This document shows positions 17,062-24,511 of a DNA stretch of 64,000 nt, one piece after another. The DNA is taken from assembly GCF_900115565.1 (NCBI RefSeq), contig NZ_FOWW01000010.1:1-64000 (forward strand), in the 5' to 3' direction. This stretch comes from Amycolatopsis arida. Its GTDB lineage: Bacteria > Actinomycetota > Actinomycetes > Mycobacteriales > Pseudonocardiaceae. Under the pieces are notes generated by a model. It made no database searches and was not told the origin of the DNA. It saw only the letters and a list, made by a program, of their open reading frames with translations. A program made the translations under genes and the position numbers. Each line of letters opens with the position of its first letter. Position 1 is the first letter of the stretch.

Positions 17062-17883
17062 TCAGAGGTTCCCGTCGCCCCGCAACACGGCGGCGGTGGC
17101 GGCGTTGGCGGGGAAGAACGACTCGATCGACAGCTCGGCGAGCGTCACGTCCAGCGGGGTGCCGAAGGTCGCGACCGTGCTGAAGAACGCCAACTCGATG
17201 CCGCCGTACCGGAACCGCAGCGGAACGACGAGGTCACCGGGGTTGGGTGCCAGCACCTCGGGCACCGGCTCGGCGCACGGGTAGCCGCGCAGCTCGCGCA
17301 GCAGGTCGGTCAGGTCCGGGTCGGCGGTGACGTCGACCTCCCGGCGGAGCCGGCCCAGCAGGTGGGCACGCCACTCCCCCAGGTTGGCGATCCGGGGGGC
17401 CATGCCGTTCGGATGCAGGGTCGCCCGCAGCACGTTCACCGGTGGTTCCAGCAGTGCCGGCGCCACACCGTCGACCAGTACGGCGATGCTGCTGTTGGCC
17501 TCGACCAGGTTCCACTTCCGGTCCACCACCACGGCCGGGTAGGGCTCGTGGCCGCGGAGCAACCCGCGGACGGCGTCCCGGACCGCGGCGAGCTCGGGGG
17601 CGGTGAGGGCGTGCTCGGCGTAGACAGGGGCGTAGCCGGCGGCGAGCAGCAGTTGGTTGCGTTCCCGCAGCGGGACGTCCAGGTGCGCGCAGAGCAGCAG
17701 CACCATGTCCCGGCTCGGCGCGGCCCTTCCGGTCTCGACGAAGCTCAGGTGCCGGGCCGACACGTCCGCGGTGACGGCCAGCTCGAGCTGGCTGACGCGG
17801 CGCCGGTGCCGCCACTCGCGCAGCAGCTCCCCCACTCCGCGCTGGTGGTGTGTTCGCGGGGCGGGTGGGTGGGTCCTGGTCAC
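17062..17883 (-). CDS. XRE-family regulator, MmyB-like
   Basis: 273 residues from a GTG at 17883. The N-terminal helix-turn-helix (LLREWRHRRRVSQLELAV, then SARHLSFVETGRAAPSRDMV) is followed by the MmyB ligand-binding domain, with LLLAAGYAP, VVVDRKWNLVEAN and the C-terminal LRFRYGGIELAFFSTVATFGTPLD in two blocks. MmyB-type regulators bind fatty-acid-like ligands in a PAS-like pocket and usually control the divergent neighbour. That neighbour here is a thioesterase starting 86 bp away, which fits a lipid or acyl-CoA signal. The frame is open further upstream, but the GTG fits family length. Confidence 0.85.
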   Translation of the reverse strand: MTRTHPPAPRTHHQRGVGELLREWRHRRRVSQLELAVTADVSARHLSFVETGRAAPSRDMVLLLCAHLDVPLRERNQLLLAAGYAPVYAEHALTAPELAAVRDAVRGLLRGHEPYPAVVVDRKWNLVEANSSIAVLVDGVAPALLEPPVNVLRATLHPNGMAPRIANLGEWRAHLLGRLRREVDVTADPDLTDLLRELRGYPCAEPVPEVLAPNPGDLVVPLRFRYGGIELAFFSTVATFGTPLDVTLAELSIESFFPANAATAAVLRGDGNL

Positions 17884-17968
17884 GGGCCGACCGTACGGGG
17901 CGCGGGGCGGGACCGCCATTACCCCGGAGGTCATCGACTCGGGTCTCGCGAGCGGCCAGGGTGGCGGC

Positions 17969-18460
17969 ATGAGGACGACACCGGATCCCGAGTTCCTCGC
18001 CGCGATGGCGGCCGCGCGTGACGAGCTGTCCGGCCGGGAGACGCTGGCCGCCATGGCCGAGGGTCGGCTGCCGCACCCGCGCGGCTATCACCGGATCGGG
18101 CTGCGGCTGGCGGCGGTGCGGACCGGCGACGTCGAGCTGGCCTGGACGCCCACACCCGAGGTGCGCAACGTGATGGGCGGCGTGGACGGCGGCTACACGG
18201 CGATGGTGTTCGACCAGGCATGCTGTACCGCGGCGGTGAGCGCCGGGCGCCGGTGCGACCCCATGGTGACGTTGAGCCTGAGCGTCGACTACCTGCTCCC
18301 ACCGTCCGTCGGCGCGACCTACGCGGTCCGCGCCGAGCTGCTGCACGCCGGGCGGCGGCGGATGGTGACCGTGGCCGAGGTGCGCGATCCCGAGGGCGCG
18401 GTGCTGGCCCGCGCCACGGCGAGCGTGGTACCGGACGAGTCCTTCCACGCCGCCGGGTAG
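17969..18460 (+). CDS. PaaI-family acyl-CoA thioesterase
   Basis: 163 residues, hot-dog fold. Conserved features are NVMGGVDGGYTAMVFDQACC, with the HGG-like loop modified to MGGVDGG and the catalytic Asp in DQA, and TLSLSVDYLLPPSVG, the substrate-edge strand of PaaI/YbgC relatives. It would hydrolyse acyl- or aroyl-CoA thioesters. It is divergent from the MmyB-like regulator and ends facing an orphan glycine riboswitch on the other strand. The start ATG at 17969 has a weak AGGGTGG site. Confidence 0.83.
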   Translation: MRTTPDPEFLAAMAAARDELSGRETLAAMAEGRLPHPRGYHRIGLRLAAVRTGDVELAWTPTPEVRNVMGGVDGGYTAMVFDQACCTAAVSAGRRCDPMVTLSLSVDYLLPPSVGATYAVRAELLHAGRRRMVTVAEVRDPEGAVLARATASVVPDESFHAAG

Positions 18461-18800
18461 CCCGACCGGCGGCGACCGATCCTCGTCGCCCGTGCCGGCC
18501 CCGCGGGGGCTGGCGCTGGGCCGGGTCGGGCGTCCAGACATCACCGGCGAGACGCGTGCCGTGGTTCTCCCCCACCCTTTCGCCCGTGCCGGGCCCCGCG
18601 AGGAGGCCGGCTCCCAGGCAACGCCCGCCTGGCGAACGTGGAACTCGCCGTCCCGGGGATGGTGGCATCGCGCGCGGGGCGCGACCTACGGGTGCGCCGA
18701 GCGGACGGCGCTGGTTCGGCGGGTGGTCTGTCCCCGCCCCACGCGCGTCGGGCGTGCGGCCGCCGCGTGCACGTCGCCGGACGTGCCGGTGAGAACCGGC
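18461..18800. other. Gene-free region behind the riboswitch
   Basis: No convincing reading frame exists here on either strand, although this is where the gene controlled by the minus-strand riboswitch should start. It holds a 7-bp hairpin (GCACGTC-CGGC-GACGTGC on the minus strand, 18769-18786), a CCGGT/ACCGG hairpin (18786-18799), two near-copies of CGCCCGTGCCGG followed by CCCGCG (about 18488 and 18580), and one GGGACGGCGAGTTCCACG element related to the tandem repeats near 50.8 kb. Confidence 0.6.
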
Positions 18801-19018
18801 CCTCCCCCTCTGTCCGTGCCCGCCCGCGGGCGCCTGAGAGGTTCGCCCGGCTTTCCGCTGGGCTTGCACCGTCGGCGGGGTCGCCGGAGGGTGTCCCGCC
18901 GACCCGCTTTCCAGAGGCGTCTCACCCGCGCGGTCCTGGTGCCTGAGAGGTTCCGGGGAGGAGTTGCTCCTTCGGCGCCGGGCCCACTGTCGGTGGCCCG
19001 GTCTCTCCCGCGCGGGTT
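18801..19018 (-). promoter_or_regulatory. Tandem glycine riboswitch (two aptamers), no downstream gene
   Basis: On the minus strand the first aptamer (about 19018-18938) has GCGGGAGAGACC, CGCCGAAGGAGCAA and CCTCTCAGGCACC. The second (about 18937-18801) has GCGGGTGAGACGCC, GCCGACGGTGCAAGC, CCTCTCAGGCGCC and the closing GGACAGAGGGGGAGG. These are the conserved blocks of both halves of a cooperative glycine riboswitch, which normally turns on the glycine cleavage genes. Reading leftwards, no minus-strand gene follows: only 340 non-coding bases, then a plus-strand thioesterase. In related genomes gcvP stands at this point of the garA-gcvH block, so the riboswitch appears orphaned. Confidence 0.9.
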
Positions 19019-19120
19019 CGGCGACTGCGCGCTCACCCTACCGCGCCACCGGAAGCACCGGGCACGCGGTGCCGGCCCGCGTTGGCCACCGGCGCGCGCC
19101 GGTGATCGACGGCACGGGGT

Positions 19121-19687
19121 TCAGCCGGTACGCCGGGCCCGCCGCCGCTCGGACAGCTCGTCGGACACCACGTGCTCCACCACGCCACCGTCGGCGCGCT
19201 CCGCCGGGAACTCGTGGATCGTCCCGCTGATCTCCTGCATCGCACCGCTCACCGCGATGCCGAACACGCCCTGCCCGCCCTGCAGCAGGTCCACGATCTC
19301 CTCTGGCGAGGTGCACTCGTACACCGTGGTGCCGTCGGAGAACAGGGTCACCCTGGCGAGGTCCCGCACGCCGCGCGCGCGCAGATGCTCCACCGCCACC
19401 CGGATGTTCTGCAACGACACCCCGGTGTCGAGCAGCCGCTTGACGATCTTCAGGACGAGGATGTCCTTGAACGAGTACAGCCGCTGGGAACCGGAGCCGT
19501 GCGCGGTGCGAATGCTCGGCGCCACCAGCTGGGTCCGCGCCCAGTAGTCGAGCTGCCGGTAGGTGATCCCGGCGATCTGACACGCCGCCGGCCCCCGGTA
19601 ACCGACCAGCTCGTCCGGCAACGACGCGTCGGGGAACAGCTCACCCTGCTCGCCGTCGGCAGCCCGGATCGGCTTGTCCTCGACCAC
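19121..19687 (-). CDS. MerR-family regulator, Rv1830-like
   Basis: 188 residues from a GTG at 19687 preceded by GGGGAGGCAT. After a short acidic leader comes a MerR winged-helix domain (LVGYRGPAACQIAGITYRQLDYWARTQLV in blocks, SGSQRLYSFKDILVLKIVK) and a short effector domain with VTLFSDGTTVYECTSPEE. It corresponds by sequence and by position (garA, MerR, nuclease, MerR) to M. tuberculosis Rv1830, linked there to cell-division control. It stands between the nuclease gene and the glycine riboswitch. The frame is open upstream to 19798 but that part shows no coding character. Confidence 0.88.
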   Translation of the reverse strand: MVEDKPIRAADGEQGELFPDASLPDELVGYRGPAACQIAGITYRQLDYWARTQLVAPSIRTAHGSGSQRLYSFKDILVLKIVKRLLDTGVSLQNIRVAVEHLRARGVRDLARVTLFSDGTTVYECTSPEEIVDLLQGGQGVFGIAVSGAMQEISGTIHEFPAERADGGVVEHVVSDELSERRRARRTG

Positions 19688-19906
19688 GCATGCCTCCCCT
19701 CGCCCGGCCTCCTTGGCCGGCGAACGAACACTCCGAGGCCCGCGAGTGCGGCCTTCGGATCGACATCGCCGCCGGTCGGCGACCCAGGAGTGAGTCACAC
19801 CGACGCGATTCGTCTCTTCTGACGGTAAGCGGGCGTACCGAACCGGTCAACGCGACGCGCGGGCACCCTCAAGGCGATATCGAGACTTGACCCACGTTGA
19901 CCCAAC

Positions 19907-19942
19907 TTACTCACCCAGGTAAAACTTTACTCATGCAGGTAA
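19907..19942. promoter_or_regulatory. Two 16-bp repeats over a promoter, probable TetR operators
   Basis: TTACTCACCCAGGTAA (19907-19922) and TTACTCATGCAGGTAA (19927-19942) differ at two positions and lie exactly 20 bp apart; each is a partial palindrome with TTAC/GTAA ends. They cover the -10 (TAAAAC, 19920-19925) of a promoter whose -35 is TTGACC at 19897-19902 with a 17-bp spacer. They precede the TetR gene at 19975, so autoregulation is likely. Confidence 0.65.
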
Positions 19943-19974
19943 CAACCCAGCACCAGGGGGACCTCGGCCGAGGC

Positions 19975-20559
19975 ATGGGGCTCAGCGTCACCGAGGCGAC
20001 CCGCCGCGCGCAGATCGTCGCGGCGACCATCACGACACTGGCCGAGGTGGGCTACCCCCGCACATCGTTCGCCCGGATCGTCCAGCGCGCCGGGCTGAGC
20101 AGCACCCGGATGATCTCCTACCACTTCGCCGGCAAGAAGGATCTGATGGCGGCGACGGTCGGCGCCATCGTCGACACGTGGGACGCCTTCCTCGCCGAGC
20201 GGCTGCCCGCACACGCCGACCGGATCGCCATGCTGCGCGCCCAGATCGAGGCCGAGGTGGCCTTCCTCGGCGCGTATCCCGAGCACGCAAAGGCACTGGT
20301 CGAGATCGGCCGCCACGCCGACGACGACACCCTCGACGGGCTGGTGTGGCAGGACCTGCGCACCGGGCGGATGGAGCGGCAACTGCGGCAGGGACAGCGA
20401 GAGGGGGCGTTCGGTGGCTTCGACGCCGCGGTGATGGCGATGGCGATCCGGCAGGCGCTGGATGGGGTGGCCCTGCACCACGCCACGCGGCCGAACCTGG
20501 ACCTCGCGGTGTACGGCCGCGAGCTGGCCGACCTGTTCGAGCGGGCCACCCGCGCCTAG
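19975..20559 (+). CDS. TetR-family transcriptional regulator
   Basis: 194 residues from the ATG at 19975, which gives the usual distance to the helix-turn-helix (RAQIVAATITTLAEVGYPRT, then IVQRAGLSSTRMISYHFAGKKDLM in two blocks). An in-frame ATG at 19933 lies inside the second operator copy and is less likely. The C-terminal domain resembles TetR proteins with an EIGRHADDD helix; no ligand can be inferred. It is inserted between two MerR genes of a conserved housekeeping block, in the opposite direction, which suggests a later arrival. Its targets may be only itself. Confidence 0.82.
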   Translation: MGLSVTEATRRAQIVAATITTLAEVGYPRTSFARIVQRAGLSSTRMISYHFAGKKDLMAATVGAIVDTWDAFLAERLPAHADRIAMLRAQIEAEVAFLGAYPEHAKALVEIGRHADDDTLDGLVWQDLRTGRMERQLRQGQREGAFGGFDAAVMAMAIRQALDGVALHHATRPNLDLAVYGRELADLFERATRA

Positions 20560-20674
20560 CGGGACAATCGGGAAGTTCGCGGGGTGGCGGGAATGCGCGC
20601 CGTGGGCGGAAACGAACCCGAGCCGGCTCGGGACCGCGGTGGGTGGGAGGCGGCCGTCGACCCACGAGGGGGCG

Positions 20675-21148
20675 TCAGGTGTCGGCGCCGCGGAAGTCCT
20701 CCGGCGAGACGGAGTCGAGGAACTCGCGGAACTTCTCCACCTCGTCCTCCTGCTCGTCGGGGATGATCAGCCCGGCCTCCTCGAGCACACCGTCCTCGGC
20801 GTGGATCGGCACCCCCGCCCGCAGCGCCAGCGCGATCGAGTCGCTGGGCCGCGCGGAGACCCGCACGTCACCGTCGAAGACCAGCTCGGCGAAGAACGTG
20901 CCCTCCCGCAGGTCGGTGATCACCACCTGCTCGAGCTCCCGCCCCAGCGCGGCGATGACCTCCTTGAGCAGGTCGTGCGTCAACGGCCGGGCCGGCCGGA
21001 CGCCCTGCTGCTCCAGCGCTATCGCGGTGGCCTCGACCGAGCCGATCCAGATCGGCAGGTACCGCTCGCCCTCTGTCTCCCGCAGCAACAAGATCGGCTG
21101 GTTCGCGGGCAGCTCGACCCGCACACCGACGACGCGCATCTCGCTCAT
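20675..21148 (-). CDS. Bifunctional nuclease family protein, Rv1829-like
   Basis: 157 residues. DUF151/bifunctional nuclease domain with MRVVGVRVELPANQPILLL, YLPIWIGSVEATAIALEQQG in blocks, RPLTHDLLKEVI and RPSDSIALALRAGVPI, the family's diagnostic motif. Relatives in plants have DNase and RNase activity. The acidic C-terminal tail (EDFRGADT) is typical of actinobacteria. Its position between two MerR genes matches Rv1829. Upstream, CATGGG-CAAA-CCCATG (21307-21322) may be an operator or hairpin in its 5' region. Confidence 0.88.
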   Translation of the reverse strand: MSEMRVVGVRVELPANQPILLLRETEGERYLPIWIGSVEATAIALEQQGVRPARPLTHDLLKEVIAALGRELEQVVITDLREGTFFAELVFDGDVRVSARPSDSIALALRAGVPIHAEDGVLEEAGLIIPDEQEDEVEKFREFLDSVSPEDFRGADT

Positions 21149-21306
21149 CGGGCTTCGCCTCCCTCTCCTGCGCGCGGGCCGCAGCGCTCGTCGGGATCCT
21201 TCGCGATCCTTCGCGTCGGCCGTGGTGCCACCGCCGACGCTACCCGTCTTCCGCGCGCTGTGCTCGCCGTTGCGTGTGCTCGCTGTGTCCGTTCTCGGGT
21301 TCCACC

Positions 21307-21322
21307 ATGGGCAAACCCATGC
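21307..21322. promoter_or_regulatory. Inverted repeat upstream of the bifunctional nuclease
   Basis: CATGGG and CCCATG flank CAAA about 160 bp before the nuclease start. The intervening region also has TCCTTCGCGA twice in tandem (around 21199-21218). Role unknown. Confidence 0.35.
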
Positions 21323-21412
21323 CTAACCGTACGGCATTCCGGGGCCGACGTTGAGTCACGACAATGTGGCGAAACAGACGCCGGACCACCGGCCGGGCGT
21401 CGCCGAGTCGGG

Positions 21413-22192
21413 TCACCCGCCGGTTACCCCCCGGATACCCGCCTTGACCAGCAGGGTGTGCAGCGCGACCGACAGCGCGGCCAGCTCCCGCACCAGCTCG
21501 TCGGCGCGTTCCTTGGCCGCGTCGTCACGGTGTCGGTACACGGGCGCGACGATCTGCTCCAGCAGGCCGACCTCCCGGTCGGCCGAGGCGCGGTAGGCCC
21601 GCAGGTGCCGCGGCTCGATGCCGTACTCGGTCATGGCACGGACGGTGCTGGCGACCTGCACCGCGTCGGGATCGTAGAAGCCGGCCGCGCCGGGGCGGAT
21701 CAGGCCGTACTGCTCCAGCTCACCGAGCATGGCGGCGTCGATGCCGGCTTCGGCCAGCAACTCCTCGCGCGTCAGCCGGATCTCGCGCTGCGCCGCGAAG
21801 TCGTCCTTGCTCGGCAACGCGGTGGACCGCGCGTCAGCCTCAGCGCGGCCGTTGCCCCCGAGCGGCACCAGCCGGCGCGGCAGGCGGGGCAGCGCGGCGG
21901 CCGGCTCCAACCCGCGGTCGGCCGCGTCGAGCTGCTCCTTGATCACCTTGAGTGGCAGGTAGTGGTCCCGCTGGGCGGCCAGCACGAACCGCAGCCGCTC
22001 CACGTCGGCGGCGGTGAACTGCCGGTACCCGGACGGCGTCCGGCCGGGCCGGACCAGGCCCTCGGACTCGAGGAACCGGATCTTGGAGATGGTGACGTCG
22101 GGGAAGTCCGTGCGCAGCTGCGCCAGCACCGCCCCGATGCTCAACCCGTCCCGCTGGTTCCCTTCGCGTTGTGGCCGCCCGGCCGCCGTCAC
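21413..22192 (-). CDS. MerR-family regulator, Rv1828-like
   Basis: 259 residues with an N-terminal MerR winged helix (GLSIGAVLAQLRTDFPDVTI, then KIRFLESEGLVRPGRTPSGYR in parts) and a second, C-terminal helix-turn-helix-like region (LTREELLAEAGI, LEQYGLIRP, FYDPDAVQVA). That two-HTH layout is special to the Rv1828 group of mycobacterial MerR proteins. The gene overlaps garA by 4 bp (ATGA), so they are co-translated. It lies in the conserved garA-MerR-nuclease-MerR block. Confidence 0.9.
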   Translation of the reverse strand: MTAAGRPQREGNQRDGLSIGAVLAQLRTDFPDVTISKIRFLESEGLVRPGRTPSGYRQFTAADVERLRFVLAAQRDHYLPLKVIKEQLDAADRGLEPAAALPRLPRRLVPLGGNGRAEADARSTALPSKDDFAAQREIRLTREELLAEAGIDAAMLGELEQYGLIRPGAAGFYDPDAVQVASTVRAMTEYGIEPRHLRAYRASADREVGLLEQIVAPVYRHRDDAAKERADELVRELAALSVALHTLLVKAGIRGVTGG

Positions 22193-22653
22193 CGCGCCCC
22201 CTGGCCCCCGTGCCCTGGCCCGGTCAGGAAGACGAGGCGGAACTTGCCGATCTGCACCTCGTCACCGCCCGCGAGCACCGCCTGGTCGACGGGCTCCCGG
22301 TTGACGTAGGTGCCGTTGAGGCTGCCCACGTCGATCACCACGAACTCCCCGCCCTCGCGGCGGAACTCCGCGTGCCGTCGGGATACGGTGACGTCGTCGA
22401 GGAAGATGTCACTGTCCGGGTGGCGACCCGCGCTCGTGGTGTCCCGGTCGAGCAGGAAGCGCGAGCCCGCGTTCGGACCCCGCTTGACGACCAGCAACGC
22501 CGTACCGGCGGGCAGCGCGTCGACACCGGCGACCGGAGGCTCCGGCGCCTGCGCCTCCTGGCCTTCGGCCTCGGAGAGGAAGTCGGCCCGGAAGACGGAG
22601 GTCCGTTCCGGAGACTGCTCCGGGGGAACGTCGGGCCCGTCGTTCGTGCTCAC
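22189..22653 (-). CDS. garA: FHA-domain regulator of 2-oxoglutarate metabolism (GarA/OdhI)
   Basis: 154 residues from a GTG at 22653. The FHA domain (LLVVKRGPNAGSRFLLDRD, TSAGRHPDSDIFLDDVTVSR in blocks, SLNGTYVNREPV, GDEVQIGKFRLVFLTG) is nearly identical to GarA and OdhI. Unphosphorylated GarA binds and inhibits 2-oxoglutarate dehydrogenase and NAD-glutamate dehydrogenase; phosphorylation of one of two adjacent threonines in the ETTSVFRADF tail switches this off. Here the tail reads ERTSVFRADF, so the first threonine (the PknG site) is arginine and only the second remains. It is transcribed with the downstream MerR gene. Confidence 0.93.
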   Translation of the reverse strand: MSTNDGPDVPPEQSPERTSVFRADFLSEAEGQEAQAPEPPVAGVDALPAGTALLVVKRGPNAGSRFLLDRDTTSAGRHPDSDIFLDDVTVSRRHAEFRREGGEFVVIDVGSLNGTYVNREPVDQAVLAGGDEVQIGKFRLVFLTGPGHGGQGAR

Positions 22654-22773
22654 CTGAGCTCTCCTAACGCACTGAGGGTAAGTGACTCGGAAGTGTTGCT
22701 GCCAACGTACCGTGCCTGATCGGTTCCGAGTGCCGGGGCTCCCCCAAGCGGCCCCGTCGCGCGACGACCGCCG

Positions 22774-22800
22774 AGCATCGACCGAGCGCCAGCGAGGGAG
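22774..22800. repeat. Partial copy C of the GAGCGCCAGCGAG element
   Basis: CATCGACCGAGCGCCAGCGAG repeats the second core of the elements at 15333 and 39928, in the non-coding gap between gcvH and garA. Confidence 0.5.
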
Positions 22801-22875
22801 GAGCGGACGCGGGAGGAGCGCGGGCATCAGACTCAGCGAATCGCCCGGTCCGCGGCGGGCCCGGTGATCTTGGGG

Positions 22876-23259
22876 TCAGCTCTCGGTCAGCCGCGTGTAC
22901 GCGTCCGCGTCGAGCAGGCCGTCGACGCTCGCGACGTCGTCCGGCCGGATCTCGATCAGCCAGCCCTCACCGTAGGGGTCGCTGTTCACCAGGTCCGGGG
23001 AGTCGGCGACGGCGTCGTTCACGGCGACGATCTCGCCGTCCACCGGGACGAACAGCTCGGAGACGCTCTTGGTCGACTCGATCTCACCGAACACGTCACC
23101 GGCCGCGACCTGCCGCCCGGTCTCGGGAAGGTCGACGAACACGACGTCACCGAGCTGGTCCTGGGCGTACTCGGTGATCCCGACCCGCACCGTGCCGCCC
23201 TCGCGGACGGCTACCCACTCGTGTTCTTCGGTGTAGCGGAGTTCCTCCGGAGCGGACAA
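22876..23259 (-). CDS. gcvH: Glycine cleavage system H protein
   Basis: 127 residues. Lipoyl carrier that shuttles the aminomethyl group between the P, T and L proteins of the glycine cleavage system. It has RYTEEHEWV at the start, GITEYAQDQLGDVVFVDLP in blocks, and the lipoylation site IESTKSVSEL with the modified lysine at position 64. Length is normal. Neither gcvP nor gcvT is in the window, although the matching riboswitch is. It lies between garA and pgsA, as in mycobacteria. Confidence 0.96.
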   Translation of the reverse strand: MSAPEELRYTEEHEWVAVREGGTVRVGITEYAQDQLGDVVFVDLPETGRQVAAGDVFGEIESTKSVSELFVPVDGEIVAVNDAVADSPDLVNSDPYGEGWLIEIRPDDVASVDGLLDADAYTRLTES

Positions 23260-23317
23260 CGTCGGGCCCCTTTCCAGCCGTGGCTTGCCGGTGGTGTCGT
23301 GCGCGAAAGTCTGTCAC

Positions 23318-23935
23318 CTACCCGACCGCGCCGGCACCCCGAGGGGTCGCGACGGCCCGCGCCGTCTGGATGACGTAGAGCGCACCCGACCACAGGTACA
23401 GCGCGCCACCCCAGACGGTGAACGCGTAGGCGACCGGACGGGCGACCTCCGCCAGCGTCGAGCCACCCTGGGTGAGCAGCAGCAGCGGGAAGGCGTACAT
23501 GAGATTGAACGTGGCGCTCTTGCCGACGTAGGTCACCTCGGGCGGGCCGAAGCCGTGCCGGCGCAGCACCAGCAGGCAGCCGCCGACGACGAGCTCGCGG
23601 GCCAGCAGGACGGCGACCAACCACCAGGGCACGATGTCCCGGACCAGGAACGCCAGCAGAGTGGCGGCGATGTAGAGCCGGTCCGCGGCGGGGTCGAGCA
23701 GCTGCCCGAGCCGGCTCATCTGGTTCAGCCACCGGGCGAGCTTGCCGTCGAGCCAGTCACTGACGCCGGCGAAGAGCAGGATCGCCAGCGCCCAGCCGTC
23801 CTCCTTCGGGCCGAGCAGCAGCCAGAGGAACACCGGCACCAGGGCAAGGCGAAGGATGGACAGCAGGTTCGGCGCGGTCAGCGCCTGCCGCGCCAGGGTG
23901 TTCGCCTCGCCGCCGGCCGGTTCCCGCTCAGTCAC
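23318..23935 (-). CDS. pgsA: CDP-alcohol phosphatidyltransferase (PgsA-type)
   Basis: 205 residues from a GTG at 23935. The CDP-alcohol phosphotransferase motif DG-x2-AR-x8-G-x3-D-x3-D is complete in DWLDGKLARWL...GQLLDPAADR, and there are about five to six membrane segments. Such enzymes transfer a phosphatidyl group from CDP-diacylglycerol, here most likely to glycerol 3-phosphate; the homologue in the same place in M. tuberculosis is PgsA2 (Rv1822). The exact acceptor is inferred. A much longer frame is open upstream but is not coding. Confidence 0.85.
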   Translation of the reverse strand: MTEREPAGGEANTLARQALTAPNLLSILRLALVPVFLWLLLGPKEDGWALAILLFAGVSDWLDGKLARWLNQMSRLGQLLDPAADRLYIAATLLAFLVRDIVPWWLVAVLLARELVVGGCLLVLRRHGFGPPEVTYVGKSATFNLMYAFPLLLLTQGGSTLAEVARPVAYAFTVWGGALYLWSGALYVIQTARAVATPRGAGAVG

Positions 23936-24006
23936 ACCGCCCACCGTATCCGGGCGGCTCGCACCGTCTCCGCACAGACGCTGGGCGGCGGCGCTCGGCG
24001 GCTCAG

Positions 24007-24279
24007 TCACCCCGACGCGCGCCGGAAGCTCCAGCCCCTGCGGCGCAGGTCGTCCCCGGTCAGCGCCTGCGGCCGGCCGTGGGCGTCGGTGCCCATCCAG
24101 CGGGGCCGGCCCACGCTGCCGTCGAGCACGTAGGGGCGTCCCTGGCTCCACACCACGGTGCACGGGGTGGTCGGGGGGACTCCGGCGGGGTTCGACGGCG
24201 TGGCCGGCACGGCCGGCATGGACGGCGCGACCGGCGCGGACTCGCTCTCCGCGGACACGCTCTCTGCTTCGGTGCTCAT
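24007..24279 (-). CDS. Small hypothetical protein
   Basis: 90 residues. An acidic, Ser/Pro/Ala-rich, low-complexity first half is followed by a better-structured tail with VWSQGRPYVLDGSVGRPRWMG and LTGDDLRRRGWSFRR. No known domain was recognised. It precedes pgsA on the same strand by 71 bp, and the AT-richer region upstream (24380-24450) contains TTGTCAATAA-like promoter elements on the minus strand. The codon pattern looks real in the second half. Confidence 0.55.
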   Translation of the reverse strand: MSTEAESVSAESESAPVAPSMPAVPATPSNPAGVPPTTPCTVVWSQGRPYVLDGSVGRPRWMGTDAHGRPQALTGDDLRRRGWSFRRASG

Positions 24280-24511
24280 CGCTCTCGGTGTTCACTCCTG
24301 GGGAGGGATCGCCCGCGCGGCCGGTGCCGTGGCACCGTCGCGCACGCTCACCCCAAGAGTCGGCCGAAAGGTCCCGTTCGTTAACCCGCAACGGACCATG
24401 TTCACCCAGGTTATTGACAAACCGCAAACAAGGCCGGTCAGAGGCCGTCCACAATAGACAAGAGCATCCCGGTTCCGGTCACGCTGGGTGACCACCGCGG
24501 GGAGCGCGGCC

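Noticed and set aside
17931-18869. Long minus-strand frame overlapping the thioesterase and riboswitch as the missing riboswitch-controlled gene
   Set aside because: Its translation is Arg/Gly/Pro-rich shadow sequence antisense to a clear thioesterase, and it starts inside the second aptamer.
24079-24457. Plus-strand ORFs opposite the small hypothetical gene
   Set aside because: No family content, and the promoter-like AT-rich patch suits the minus-strand gene better.
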